From NCBI RefSeq assembly GCF_008801475.1, contig NZ_VZPP01000011.1, forward strand, positions 186,001 to 250,000: a stretch of DNA of 64,000 nt, in the 5' to 3' direction. The notes below the pieces were generated by a model. That model ran no database searches and was not told the origin of the DNA. It saw only the letters and a list, made by a program, of their open reading frames with translations. Shown piece after piece: positions 8,461 to 17,611 of the stretch. Every line of letters starts with the position of its first letter. Position 1 is the first letter of the stretch. The stretch comes from Pseudomonas moorei. Lineage in GTDB: Bacteria; Pseudomonadota; Gammaproteobacteria; Pseudomonadales; Pseudomonadaceae. The position numbers and the translations under genes were made by a program.

Positions 8461-9453
8461 TTACTCCGTGACCACACTCGGCGAACCCAGGTTGGCCAGG
8501 CGCACGCTGTTCTGCACTTGCTGGATTTCACCCTGTGAAGCGATCGGCCCCAGTCGTACCCGGTGCAGCGTCTGCTGATTGCGTACGATCGAGCTGATGA
8601 ACACCGGAGTGCTCACCATCCCGCTGAGTTTCGACCTCAGGAGTTCTGCGGCGTCCGGGTTGGCGAACGCTCCCACTTGCAGATACTGACCAGCGGCTGG
8701 TGAAGAAGCGCTTTTTTTGGCCTCCAGCTGAACGGGCACAACTGCAGCGGCGTGTTGCTGTGGCGGTGGTGTCCATTGCTCGACGGTGCCGGCCGAAGCC
8801 GTGATCGTCGGGGCGCTATTCTGCGCGACTTGCGGCTCGTTGAGCATCAAAGGCGCTGGACGGCCTTTGGCTGCCCACCATTGTTGCGGGTCGATGCCTT
8901 CAACCTTGACCCGGGCGGTGCCGATTTCGGCATAGCCAAGCTTCTTGGCCGCCGCGTAGGACAAATCGATGATGCGGTCCGAATAAAACGGCCCACGGTC
9001 GTTGACCCGCAGGATCACGCTCTTGTTATTGTCCAGGTTGGTCACCCGAACGTAACTTGGCAACGGCAGTGTCTTGTGTGCCGCGCTCATGCCATACAGG
9101 TCATAGACTTCGCCGTTGGCGGTGTTCTGACCATGGAACTTGGTGCCGTACCAGGACGCGGTACCCGAGGCGACGTAAGTCTTGGAATCCTGCAGCGGAA
9201 AATAGGTTTTGCCCAACACGGTATACGGGTTGGCCTTGTAGGGACCGGTGTGCAGGGTCGGCGTGGCATCCGGGATGCGCGACACATCGACATCCCACCA
9301 CGGCGCGCCATCCTTGTGGGCACGGTTAATGTCCAGCCCCGGCATGGAGCGCACGGCGGTGGAGGACTTCTGGGTCGGCGAGCGACTGGTCGAACAACTG
9401 GCGACCAGCACTGCCAACACGGCGAATGCCATCAGCTTCAGGGGTTTACTCAT
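8461..9453 (-). CDS. rlpA: Septal ring lytic transglycosylase RlpA (lipoprotein)
   Basis: A 330-residue lipoprotein with lipobox LVASC near residue 20. The double-psi beta-barrel domain (SGTASWYGTKFHGQNTANGE region, then VILRVNDRGPF) is the catalytic core. A C-terminal SPOR domain (YLQVGAFANPDAAE) binds denuded glycan at the septum. In P. aeruginosa RlpA is a lytic transglycosylase needed for daughter-cell separation. ATG 9453 is chosen because the signal peptide starts there rather than at the upstream in-frame ATG 9468. It follows sltB1 by 14 bases in the elongation/division cluster. Confidence 0.96.
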   Translation of the reverse strand: MSKPLKLMAFAVLAVLVASCSTSRSPTQKSSTAVRSMPGLDINRAHKDGAPWWDVDVSRIPDATPTLHTGPYKANPYTVLGKTYFPLQDSKTYVASGTASWYGTKFHGQNTANGEVYDLYGMSAAHKTLPLPSYVRVTNLDNNKSVILRVNDRGPFYSDRIIDLSYAAAKKLGYAEIGTARVKVEGIDPQQWWAAKGRPAPLMLNEPQVAQNSAPTITASAGTVEQWTPPPQQHAAAVVPVQLEAKKSASSPAAGQYLQVGAFANPDAAELLRSKLSGMVSTPVFISSIVRNQQTLHRVRLGPIASQGEIQQVQNSVRLANLGSPSVVTE

Positions 9454-9467
9454 AGGCAATGCCCGCA

Positions 9468-10478
9468 TTACTTGACGCCCCGTGCTTGGACCAGCTGTTC
9501 TGACAGTTGATGTACGGCCATGGCGTACATCACGCTGCGGTTATAACGCGTGATTGCATAAAAATTCTTCAGGCCCATCCAGTATTCGGGGCCATTATCG
9601 CCTTCCAGGCGGAATGCGGTAACCGGCATATCATCGCGCAGCGCATCATGACTTGACCAGCCCAAGGCCCGCAAATCTCCGACGGTTTTCGTCGGTTCGA
9701 TGCCGTCGGTCAAACCTTCGTCGACCTGATCGCCCCGGACATCGGCACGACTGACCACCGGCTCCCCGGCCACCCAGCCATGTTGCTTGAAGTAACTGGC
9801 GACGCTACCGATGGCATCGTCCGGATTGGTCCAGATATTAATGTGGCCGTCACCGTCGAAATCCACCGCATAGGCGCGAAAGCTGCTCGGCATGAACTGC
9901 GGAAGGCCCATGGCGCCGGCGTAGGAACCCTTGAGAGTCAATGGATCGACCTGCTCTTCCCGGGCCAGCAGCAGGAACTCACGCAATTCCTTGCGGAAAA
10001 ATTCGGCACGGGGAGGATAGTCGAAACCCAGGGTCGACAAGGCATCAATTACCCGGTAATTGCCGGTATTGCGTCCGAAAAAGGTCTCAACGCCGATGAT
10101 TGACACAATAACCTGGGCCGGTACGCCGTATTCCTGTTCGGCGCGGGCCAATACCGCCTCATGCTGACGCCAGAAGTCCACACCGCGGGCAATCCGCGCG
10201 TCGGTGATGAACATCGGGCGATATTCGCTCCACTGCTTGACCCGCTCGGCGGGTTTTGAGATTGCATCCAGAATCGACTGTTTGCGCTCGGCTTCACGGA
10301 ACACGCCCATCAACTGTTCGCCGGCAAAGCCGTAGTCGCGGGTCATTTCGCCGACGAACTCGGCCACCTGGGGTGAGCCCTCATAATCGCCGGCCAACGC
10401 TTCCTGCGCATTGCCAAGGATGCTTACCAGGCCGACCCATGGCGCGTATCGAGTCGCCCAGCCACGCATTACTTGCAT
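9468..10478 (-). CDS. sltB1: Lytic murein transglycosylase B
   Basis: A 336-residue MltB-family enzyme. A secretion signal ends near QEALA (residue 29) and there is no lipobox, so it should be soluble in the periplasm. The catalytic Glu is in IGVETFFGRN (Glu131), and the AGAMGLPQFMPSSF motif follows. Start ATG 10478 has an AAGAG ribosome site; the longer frame (10514) would overlap rodA. It is the second MltB-type enzyme in the window and, unlike the one at 2572, lacks a PG-binding domain. Confidence 0.93.
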   Translation of the reverse strand: MQVMRGWATRYAPWVGLVSILGNAQEALAGDYEGSPQVAEFVGEMTRDYGFAGEQLMGVFREAERKQSILDAISKPAERVKQWSEYRPMFITDARIARGVDFWRQHEAVLARAEQEYGVPAQVIVSIIGVETFFGRNTGNYRVIDALSTLGFDYPPRAEFFRKELREFLLLAREEQVDPLTLKGSYAGAMGLPQFMPSSFRAYAVDFDGDGHINIWTNPDDAIGSVASYFKQHGWVAGEPVVSRADVRGDQVDEGLTDGIEPTKTVGDLRALGWSSHDALRDDMPVTAFRLEGDNGPEYWMGLKNFYAITRYNRSVMYAMAVHQLSEQLVQARGVK

Positions 10479-10495
10479 TGAACTCTTCACCTTAT

Positions 10496-11638
10496 TCAAA
10501 CCTGTGCGATCCACTTGCGATGGGTATGGATCGACATCAAAACCCCAAACGCTGACAGCAGCGTCACCAGCGAAGTTCCTCCGTAGCTAATGAACGGCAA
10601 CGGCACCCCCACCACCGGCAACAGGCCACTGACCATACCGATGTTGACGAAAACATATACAAAAAACGTCATGGTCAGACTGCCCGCCAGCAATTTGCCG
10701 AACAATGTCTGGGCCTGGGCGGTGATCACCAATCCGCGACCGATCAACAACAGATAGATCAGCAGCAATGCACAGATGCCCACCAGGCCGAATTCTTCGC
10801 CCATCACCGCAATAATGAAGTCGGTGTGGCTTTCCGGCAGGAAGTCCAGATGTGACTGGGTACCCAGCAACCAGCCCTTGCCGAATACACCGCCGGAACC
10901 GATGGCGGCCTTGGACTGAATGATGTTCCAGCCGGTGCCCAGCGGATCGCTTTCCGGGTCGAGGAAGGTCAGGATCCGTTGCTTCTGGTAGTCGTGCATG
11001 ATGAAGAACCACATCGCCACGGCCACCGGCACGGCGGCGGCCAGCACGCTGAGGATCCAGCGCCAGCGCAGCCCGCCCATGAACAGCACGAACGCACCGC
11101 CAGCCAGAATCAACAGCGAGGTGCCCAGGTCCGGCTGCCGCACGATAAGAATGAAGGGCAAGCCAATCAGAAACAGACTGACGCCCACATGCTTGAGCTG
11201 CGGTGGCAACGTGCGCTTGGACAGGTACCAGGCGATGGTCGCCGGCATCAGGATTTTCATGAACTCCGAAGGCTGGAAGCGAATCACCCCCGGGATGTTG
11301 ATCCAGCGTGTGGCGCCCATCGCGTTGTGGCCCATCACGTCCACCACCACCAGCAACAGCACACCGAGCACATAACCGACCGGCACCCAGCGGGCCATGA
11401 AGCGCGGCTCGAACTGGGCAATGACGATCATCGACACCAGGCCGATACCGAACGAAGTCGCCTGCTTGGCCAGCAGGTCCCAGCTCTTGCCACTGGCCGA
11501 ATACAGCACGAACAGGCTGCCGGCGGCGAGGGTCAGCAGCAGAATCAGCAGCGGGCCGTCAATGTGCAGACGTTGCAGCAGCGTCGCACGACGACGCATC
11601 ACATCCTCACTGGAGAGCATGCGATCAAAATTATTCAT
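10496..11638 (-). CDS. rodA: Rod shape-determining glycosyltransferase RodA
   Basis: A 380-residue SEDS-family membrane protein with about ten hydrophobic segments and the conserved motifs GSGGVFGKGWLLGTQ, LPESHTDFI and GVPLPFISYGGTS. RodA polymerises glycan strands in the elongasome together with PBP2. ATG 11638 (MNNFDRML) overlaps the end of the PBP2 gene by eight bases, showing tight coupling; the upstream frame extension is not conserved-looking. Confidence 0.96.
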   Translation of the reverse strand: MNNFDRMLSSEDVMRRRATLLQRLHIDGPLLILLLTLAAGSLFVLYSASGKSWDLLAKQATSFGIGLVSMIVIAQFEPRFMARWVPVGYVLGVLLLVVVDVMGHNAMGATRWINIPGVIRFQPSEFMKILMPATIAWYLSKRTLPPQLKHVGVSLFLIGLPFILIVRQPDLGTSLLILAGGAFVLFMGGLRWRWILSVLAAAVPVAVAMWFFIMHDYQKQRILTFLDPESDPLGTGWNIIQSKAAIGSGGVFGKGWLLGTQSHLDFLPESHTDFIIAVMGEEFGLVGICALLLIYLLLIGRGLVITAQAQTLFGKLLAGSLTMTFFVYVFVNIGMVSGLLPVVGVPLPFISYGGTSLVTLLSAFGVLMSIHTHRKWIAQV

Positions 11639-13526
11639 CACGGGCGGTAGCCTCCGCACTGTTAGGGCTGGCGTATTCGGCTTTGAGTCGACCGTCCTGA
11701 TCCAGTAGCCAGGCGTCCATGACTTGACGAACCACCGGCGCGGCGACGCCGGAGCCGGACTCACCGTTCTCGACCATCACCGACACCACGATTTTCGGGT
11801 CATCGGCCGGCGCAAAGCCGACGAACAAGGCGTGGTCGCGATGGCGTTCCTGAACCTTGGAGCGGTCGTACTTTTCACCCTGCTTGATCGCGACCACCTG
11901 GGCCGTACCACTCTTGCCGGCAATCCGGTACTGCGCACCGATCGAGGCCTTGCGCGCCGTACCACGGGCGCCGTGCATCACTTGCTGCATGCCGTGGTTG
12001 ACCTTGCTCCAGTCGGACGGGTCGCGCAGGACGATGTCCGGCATCGGGTTGGGATCCACCGGTTTCTTGCCTTCGATGGTCTTGGCCAGGTGCGGACGGT
12101 TCCATACGCCTTTGTTGGCCACCAGCGCGGTGGCCTGGGCCAGTTGCAACGGAGTCGACTGCATGTAGCCCTGGCCGATCCCGAGAATCAGTGTTTCACC
12201 CGGGAACCATGCCTGGCGGCGTGTTGCACGCTTCCACTCGCGCGTAGGCATCAAGCCCGGAGACTCTTCGAACATGTCCAGCGAGACCTTCTGACCGATG
12301 CCGAACTTGCTCAGGTACGACGACAAACGATCGATCCCCAGCTTGTGGGCCAGGTCATAAAAGTAGGTGTCGTTGGAGCGCATGATGGCCGTATCGAGAT
12401 CGACATAACCGTCACCGGTACGGTTCCAGTTGCGGTACTTGTGGTCGTAGTTGGGCAGCATGTAGTAGCCGGGATCGAACACCCGGGTCGAGGCCGTGAC
12501 CACGCCGGAATCCAGACCGGCAATCGCCACCGCCGGCTTGATCGTCGAGCCTGGCGGATACAGACCGCGCAGCACGCGGTTGAACAGCGGCCGATCGATG
12601 GAATCGCGCAACTCGGAATAGGCCTTGAAGCTGATGCCGGTGACGAACAGGTTCGGGTCGAAACTCGGCTGGCTGACCATCGCCAGCACTTCGCCGGTTT
12701 TCGGGTCCAGCGCCACCACCGCGCCACGGCGACCTCCGAGCGCGGCTTCGGCGGCTTCCTGCAATTTGATGTCCAGGCTCAGGACGATGTCCTTGCCGGG
12801 AATCGGATCGGTACGCTTGAGCACCCGCAACACGCGGCCCCGAGCGTTGGTCTCGACTTCCTCATAACCCACCTGGCCGTGCAGCTCGGGCTCGTAGAAG
12901 CGCTCGATGCCGGTTTTGCCGATTTGATGGGTGCCGCTGTAACTCACCGGGTCCAGAGACTTGAGCTCTTTCTCGTTGATCCGTCCCATGTAGCCCACCG
13001 AGTGCGCAAAGTGCGCGCCCTGCGGATAGTGACGAACCAGCTGCGCGACCACCTCCACCCCTGGCAGGCGGAACTGGTTCACGGCGATTCGCGCGATCTG
13101 CTCTTCCGTCAACTCGAACATGATCGGCACCGGCTCGAACGGCCGACGCCCCTGGCGCATGCGCTTCTCGAAAATCACCCGGTCCTCGGGCGTCAGCTCC
13201 AGCACCTGGACAATCACATCGAGCACTTGCTGCCAATCGCCAGAGCGCTCACGGGTCATGCTCAGGCTGAAGCTGGGCCGGTTATCGGCAATGACCACGC
13301 CGTTGCGGTCGTAAATCAACCCACGGGGTGGCGGAATCGGCTGCACATGGACGCGGTTGTTTTCCGACAGGGTCGAGTGGTACTCGTACTGGATCACCTG
13401 AAGGAAATACAGCCGCGCGATCAGCACGCCAATCAGTGTCACAACCGCAATTGCGCCGAACACGACACGACTACGCACCAGACGGGCGTCTTTTTCGTGG
13501 TCCTTGATGCGGATCGGCTGAGACAT
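11631..13526 (-). CDS. mrdA: Penicillin-binding protein 2 (peptidoglycan transpeptidase)
   Basis: A 631-residue class B PBP, also called pbpA. It has one N-terminal membrane anchor (residues 20-42), the dimerisation region, then the transpeptidase domain with STIK (Ser327-Lys330), SND (384-386) and KSGTAQ. It cross-links the new wall during elongation, partnered by RodA encoded next. ATG 13526 (MSQPIRIKD) is preferred to the in-frame start at 13577, which would run into rlmH. Confidence 0.97.
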   Translation of the reverse strand: MSQPIRIKDHEKDARLVRSRVVFGAIAVVTLIGVLIARLYFLQVIQYEYHSTLSENNRVHVQPIPPPRGLIYDRNGVVIADNRPSFSLSMTRERSGDWQQVLDVIVQVLELTPEDRVIFEKRMRQGRRPFEPVPIMFELTEEQIARIAVNQFRLPGVEVVAQLVRHYPQGAHFAHSVGYMGRINEKELKSLDPVSYSGTHQIGKTGIERFYEPELHGQVGYEEVETNARGRVLRVLKRTDPIPGKDIVLSLDIKLQEAAEAALGGRRGAVVALDPKTGEVLAMVSQPSFDPNLFVTGISFKAYSELRDSIDRPLFNRVLRGLYPPGSTIKPAVAIAGLDSGVVTASTRVFDPGYYMLPNYDHKYRNWNRTGDGYVDLDTAIMRSNDTYFYDLAHKLGIDRLSSYLSKFGIGQKVSLDMFEESPGLMPTREWKRATRRQAWFPGETLILGIGQGYMQSTPLQLAQATALVANKGVWNRPHLAKTIEGKKPVDPNPMPDIVLRDPSDWSKVNHGMQQVMHGARGTARKASIGAQYRIAGKSGTAQVVAIKQGEKYDRSKVQERHRDHALFVGFAPADDPKIVVSVMVENGESGSGVAAPVVRQVMDAWLLDQDGRLKAEYASPNSAEATARDE

Positions 13527-13536
13527 GAGGGCAGAA

Positions 13537-14004
13537 CTACTTGTGGTAAGGGTGGCCGGACAACACGGTCCAGGCACGATACAGCTGTTCGCCGATCAGA
13601 ATTCGCACCAGCGGGTGCGGCAACGTCAACGGCGATAGCGACCAGCGCTGATCGGCACGGGCACAGACTTCAGGCGCCAGCCCTTCAGGGCCACCGACCA
13701 TGAAGTTCACTGTGCGCGAGTCCAGCCGCCAGCGATCGAGTTCGACCGCCAGTTGCTCGGTACTCCAGGGCTTGCCGTGGACTTCGAGGGTGACAACACG
13801 CTCGTTCGGCCCGACCTTGGCCAGCATGGCTTCGCCTTCCTGACGGATGAAGCGCGCCACGTCGGCGTTCTTGCCGCGGGTGTTGAGCGGTATTTCCACC
13901 AGTTCCAGCGCCAGCTCGGACGGAAGACGCTTGGCATATTCATGCCAGCCCTCTTCCACCCATTTGGGCATGCGTGAACCGACGGCGATCAGTCGCAGTC
14001 GCAC
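13537..14004 (-). CDS. rlmH: 23S rRNA (pseudouridine1915-N3)-methyltransferase
   Basis: A 155-residue SPOUT methyltransferase. It keeps the family start (MRLRLIAVGSRMPKWV), the SAM-binding FMVGGPEGL and the C-terminal knot with LPHPLVRILIGEQLYRA. It methylates pseudouridine 1915 in helix 69 of 23S rRNA. It sits nine bases after rsfS and ten before mrdA. Confidence 0.97.
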   Translation of the reverse strand: MRLRLIAVGSRMPKWVEEGWHEYAKRLPSELALELVEIPLNTRGKNADVARFIRQEGEAMLAKVGPNERVVTLEVHGKPWSTEQLAVELDRWRLDSRTVNFMVGGPEGLAPEVCARADQRWSLSPLTLPHPLVRILIGEQLYRAWTVLSGHPYHK

Positions 14005-14013
14005 AGCCGTTCC

Positions 14014-14508
14014 TTATTCCTGGTCTTTGTTGAGCTTGTTGAAATGCTCGTGACCAACTTCAGGGCTGTGGTGTTTGCCATCGGCGGCACGGCTCTGCTC
14101 GGCACCTTTCCAGAGACGCTCGAGGTCGTAGAACTGACGGGCGTTGGAAGTCATCATGTGGACAATCACGTCGTCCATGTCCAACAGCACCCAGTCGCTG
14201 TCGCCCTTGCCTTCTTCGCCCAGCGGCTTGATGCCCAGAGCCTTGACCGCTTCGCGGACCTTGTCCAGCATCGCGCCGATCTGGCGGTTGGAAGTACCGG
14301 TGGCGATGATCATGTAGTCGGTGATGCTCTGCTTGTCGCGGACATCGATGACCAATACGTCCTGGGCCTTGACGTCTTCCAGGGCCGCTACGGCGATCTT
14401 GACCAGATCTTCGCCTTTGGGGGCTTCAGCGCTGAACACCTTTTCCGGCAGCGGAGCACTCTTGAATGTGCCTTTGCGCTTTACTTTGTTTACGTCGTTG
14501 TTCGTCAT
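14014..14508 (-). CDS. rsfS: Ribosomal silencing factor RsfS
   Basis: A 164-residue protein of the RsfS/Iojap family (core VLVIDVRDKQSITDYMIIATG, given here in part: VIDVRDKQSITDYM). RsfS binds L14 on the 50S subunit and blocks subunit joining when nutrients run out. The family core is about 105 residues. The extra N-terminal 30 residues and charged C-terminal tail (SPEVGHEHFNKLNKD) are Pseudomonas-style extensions. An upstream gap of 73 bases separates it from nadD. Confidence 0.95.
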   Translation of the reverse strand: MTNNDVNKVKRKGTFKSAPLPEKVFSAEAPKGEDLVKIAVAALEDVKAQDVLVIDVRDKQSITDYMIIATGTSNRQIGAMLDKVREAVKALGIKPLGEEGKGDSDWVLLDMDDVIVHMMTSNARQFYDLERLWKGAEQSRAADGKHHSPEVGHEHFNKLNKDQE

Positions 14509-14581
14509 AAAAAACTCGTTTTGCTCGTATGTTCGGGCGCTTCAATACACGTTGTTGCTACGTGCCTTGAGGCACTCCTAT

Positions 14582-15304
14582 TCAGTTCGACGCACGGTAG
14601 AGCCCGTGCGCATCGATGTAGGCCAGGACCGCGTCGGGCACCAGGAAACGTACCGACTTACCGCTGGCCAGCAGTTGACGGATCTGGGTGGCGGATACCG
14701 CGAGCGGTGTCTGCCAGACGAATGCAATCTGTCCGCTCGGCCCTTTGAGGGCCAGCGGGTCGCTCACCGAGCGCGCTGCCAGCAGGTTGCGCAAGGCATC
14801 CGGCGGTTCGCTGTCGGCATCCGGGCGTTGCAACACCAGGATATGGCAATGCTGGAGCAACTCTTCCCAGCGGTGCCAAGTGGGCAGGCCGCAAAAAGCG
14901 TCCCAGCCCAAAAGCAGAAAAACCTGGTCATCCGCGGCCAGTTCGGCGCGCATCAGTTCCAGGGTATCGATGGTGTAGGACGGTTTGTCCCGCTGCAATT
15001 CGCGGGCGTCCACCACCAACGGCGCCACACCGGACACCGCGCACTTGACCATCGCCAGACGGTCTTTGGCCGACACCTGCGGCGTATCCCGATGGGGCGG
15101 CCTGGCACTGGGTGTCAGACGCAGCTCATCGAGCGCCAGCGATTCGGCGACTTCCAGTGCACCGCGCAAATGGCCGATGTGCACCGGGTCGAAGGTTCCG
15201 CCCAGTACGCCAATACGGCGAGGATTGGGCTCGCTGGCAGTGGCCGGGGCTGACGGGTCGAGGTCGCCCAAGTCAGGCCGACTCCTGTCCGCGCAGCTGT
15301 CCAT
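14582..15304 (-). CDS. nadD: Nicotinate-nucleotide adenylyltransferase
   Basis: A 240-residue enzyme from ATG 15304. The nucleotidyltransferase motif GGTFDPVHIGH and the C-terminal SATQIRQLL are clear. It makes deamido-NAD from nicotinate mononucleotide. The start is uncertain. ATG 15304 overlaps proA by 32 bases without a good ribosome site. A TTG at 15271, right after the proA stop and ten bases after AGGAG, would give 229 residues and looks equally likely. The N-terminal stretch before PRRIGVLGG is not conserved. Confidence 0.93.
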   Translation of the reverse strand: MDSCADRSRPDLGDLDPSAPATASEPNPRRIGVLGGTFDPVHIGHLRGALEVAESLALDELRLTPSARPPHRDTPQVSAKDRLAMVKCAVSGVAPLVVDARELQRDKPSYTIDTLELMRAELAADDQVFLLLGWDAFCGLPTWHRWEELLQHCHILVLQRPDADSEPPDALRNLLAARSVSDPLALKGPSGQIAFVWQTPLAVSATQIRQLLASGKSVRFLVPDAVLAYIDAHGLYRASN

Positions 15305-16544
15305 CGCCGACCACGACATACTTCTCGCAGGTCAAACCTTCGAGGCCGACCGGGCCGCGGGCGTGCAGCTTATCAGTAGAAATGCCGATCTCGGCACCCA
15401 ATCCATATTCGAAGCCATCGGCGAAGCACGTCGGGGTGTTGATCATCACCGACGACGAGTCGACTTCAGCCACGAAGCGCCGGGTGTCGCCCTGGTGTTC
15501 GCTGACAATCGAATCGGTGTGGTGAGAACCGTAATGGTTGATGTGTTCGATGGCCTGTTCCAGCCCATCGACCACGCGGATCGACAGGATCGGCGCCAGG
15601 TATTCGGTGCTCCAGTCTGCTTCCGTGGCCGGCAACGCATCAATAATTGCCCGCGTACGATCGCAACCACGCAGCTCGACGCCTTTCTCGCGGAACTGGC
15701 CAGCCATCGGCGGCAGGAAATCCTCGGCTACGGTTTGGTCGACCAGCAGCGTCTCCATCGCACCGCAAATGCCATAGCGGTAAGTCTTGGCATTGAAGGC
15801 GATACGCTGGGCTTTGGCGAGGTCGGCGTGAGCACTGACGTAAACGTGGCAAATGCCGTCCAGATGCTTGATCACCGGCACGCGGGCATCACGGCTGACC
15901 CGTTCGATCAGACCACGGCCGCCACGGGGGACGATGACGTCCACGTATTCCGGCATGGTGATCAATGCACCAACGGCGGCGCGATCGGTGGTTTCGACCA
16001 CTTGCACCACGGCAGCCGGCAGATCGGCCTCGGCCAGACCGCGCTGGATACAGGCGGCGATGGCACGATTGGAGTGAATGGCCTCGGAGCCGCCGCGCAG
16101 GATAGTTGCGTTACCGGACTTCAGGCACAGGCTGGCGGCGTCGATGGTCACGTTCGGTCGCGACTCGTAAATAATTCCGATCACACCCAAGGGCACACGC
16201 ATCTTGCCGACCTGGATCCCCGACGGTCTGTAGCTCATGTCACGGATCGCACCGACCGGATCCGGCAGCGCCGCGACCTGACGCAGACCGACGATCATGC
16301 CATCGATGCGCGCGGGGGTCAGCGCAAGGCGTTCGAGCAGGGCCGGTTCCAGACCATTGGCGCGGCCAGCTGCTAAATCCAGCTCGTTGGCAGCCGCCAG
16401 CTCGGTGCGAGCCGCGTCCAGCGCATTGGCAGCGGCCTGCAAGGCGCGGTTTTTCTGCGCGGTGCTGGCACGGCCGATGACGCGGGAAGCCTCGCGGGCG
16501 GCGCGGCCCAAGCGGGTCATGTAGTCAAGAACGGACTCAGTCAT
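15273..16544 (-). CDS. proA: Gamma-glutamyl phosphate reductase
   Basis: A 423-residue aldehyde-dehydrogenase-fold enzyme. It reduces gamma-glutamyl phosphate to the semialdehyde, the second step of proline synthesis. Visible motifs are VPLGVIGIIYESRPNVT, the glycine-rich region VPRGGRGLIERV and the Cys in YGICGAMETLLVD. It appears to head the long - strand cluster down to rlpA. It is divergent from the glycosylase gene at 16733. Confidence 0.97.
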   Translation of the reverse strand: MTESVLDYMTRLGRAAREASRVIGRASTAQKNRALQAAANALDAARTELAAANELDLAAGRANGLEPALLERLALTPARIDGMIVGLRQVAALPDPVGAIRDMSYRPSGIQVGKMRVPLGVIGIIYESRPNVTIDAASLCLKSGNATILRGGSEAIHSNRAIAACIQRGLAEADLPAAVVQVVETTDRAAVGALITMPEYVDVIVPRGGRGLIERVSRDARVPVIKHLDGICHVYVSAHADLAKAQRIAFNAKTYRYGICGAMETLLVDQTVAEDFLPPMAGQFREKGVELRGCDRTRAIIDALPATEADWSTEYLAPILSIRVVDGLEQAIEHINHYGSHHTDSIVSEHQGDTRRFVAEVDSSSVMINTPTCFADGFEYGLGAEIGISTDKLHARGPVGLEGLTCEKYVVVGDGQLRGQESA

Positions 16545-16732
16545 GGTCTGGAAGGGTCTTTATGAGGTCTTGGTAAAGAATAAAGCGGCAGATTATAGCT
16601 GTCGCGTCCACTGACTAACAGCGGTGACGGGCGGATGGTCGAAATGGAGGGCAATTTGCCGACGTTAAGCCGGGATTAAGCCGCAAATTGTTATCATCAC
16701 GACTCAATCAGCCCTGATAAACGCCGTTCATC

Positions 16733-17431
16733 ATGACTAATCTGACTGTTCGTGAGTCCGCCGAGAGCCTGCCCAAGGGCCTCCCGGACGCTTTTTTCGA
16801 TCGTGACGCCCAAATTCTGGCCCGGGATCTACTGGGCAAAGTCATCCGCCATCGGGTCGGCGACCTGTGGCTCAGTGCAAGGATTATCGAAACCGAAGCC
16901 TACTACTGCGAAGAAAAAGGCAGCCATGCATCCCTCGGCTACACAGAAAAGCGTAAGGCTTTGTTTCTGGATGGTGGCCACATCTATATGTATTACGCCC
17001 GAGGTGGCGATTCCCTGAACTTCAGCGCGCAAGGCCCGGGCAATGCCGTACTGATCAAATCAGCCTACCCGTGGGTCGACGAATTGAGCGGACCGGCGAG
17101 CCTGGCGCAGATGCTGCTGAACAACCCCGACGCCAAAGGCCATCCACGCCCCTCGCAGAAACTGTGCGCGGGGCAAACGCTGCTGTGCAAGTCCCTGGGA
17201 CTGAAGGTGCCCGTCTGGGACGCCAAACGCTTCGATCACGAAGTGCTGCTGGTGGAAGACGTCGGACAGACACCCCCCCATATTATCCAGGCGACCCGCC
17301 TGGGCATTCCGCACGGGCGCGACGAACACCTGATGTACCGCTTCGTGGACGGCGCCTATGCCGCCCATTGCACGCGGAACCCACTGAGACGGGGGCAGGT
17401 CGAAGGTCGCGATTATTTTGTGCTGTCCTGA
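16733..17431 (+). CDS. DNA-3-methyladenine glycosylase (AAG/MPG family)
   Basis: A 232-residue protein of the alkyladenine glycosylase family. Conserved blocks are DLLGKVIRH, RIIETEAYYCEEKGSHAS (catalytic Glu), YMYYARGGDSLNFSA and AVLIKSAYP. It removes alkylated or deaminated purines to start base excision repair. The promoter region shared with proA (16545-16732) contains a spaced dyad CAATTTGC/GCAAATTG (16652-16690) of unknown meaning. It is followed by a REP doublet. Confidence 0.92.
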   Translation: MTNLTVRESAESLPKGLPDAFFDRDAQILARDLLGKVIRHRVGDLWLSARIIETEAYYCEEKGSHASLGYTEKRKALFLDGGHIYMYYARGGDSLNFSAQGPGNAVLIKSAYPWVDELSGPASLAQMLLNNPDAKGHPRPSQKLCAGQTLLCKSLGLKVPVWDAKRFDHEVLLVEDVGQTPPHIIQATRLGIPHGRDEHLMYRFVDGAYAAHCTRNPLRRGQVEGRDYFVLS

Positions 17432-17462
17432 ATGCTGACAAATTTTTGATGCGACCCTATTG

Positions 17463-17554
17463 CTGTGGGAGCGGGCTTGCCCGCGATGAGGCCATACCCG
17501 TCGACATCGATGTCGACTGGCCTACCGCTATCGCGGGCAAGCCCGCTCCCACAG
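17463..17554. repeat. REP doublet (REPIN)
   Basis: CTGTGGGAGCGGGCTTGCCC at 17463 returns inverted at the right end (GGGCAAGCCCGCTCCCACAG, ending 17554). The middle contains a smaller palindrome (GTCGACATCGATGTCGAC). This two-REP arrangement is the REPIN form common in P. fluorescens. Confidence 0.85.
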
Positions 17555-17611
17555 GGTTCGGTGACGTGTGGATTCAACAGGATCAATTGAACATTCAATG
17601 GAGTTGTCTTT

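Noticed and set aside
11724..13703. 659-codon open frame on the + strand opposite mrdA
   Set aside because: It mirrors the codon-position bias of PBP2 on the other strand, its product is His/Arg-rich with no domain, and the - strand gene has full catalytic motifs.
17463..17554. CRISPR-like repeats
   Set aside because: Repeats occur as inverted pairs or singles far apart, without regular spacers or cas genes; they are REP elements.
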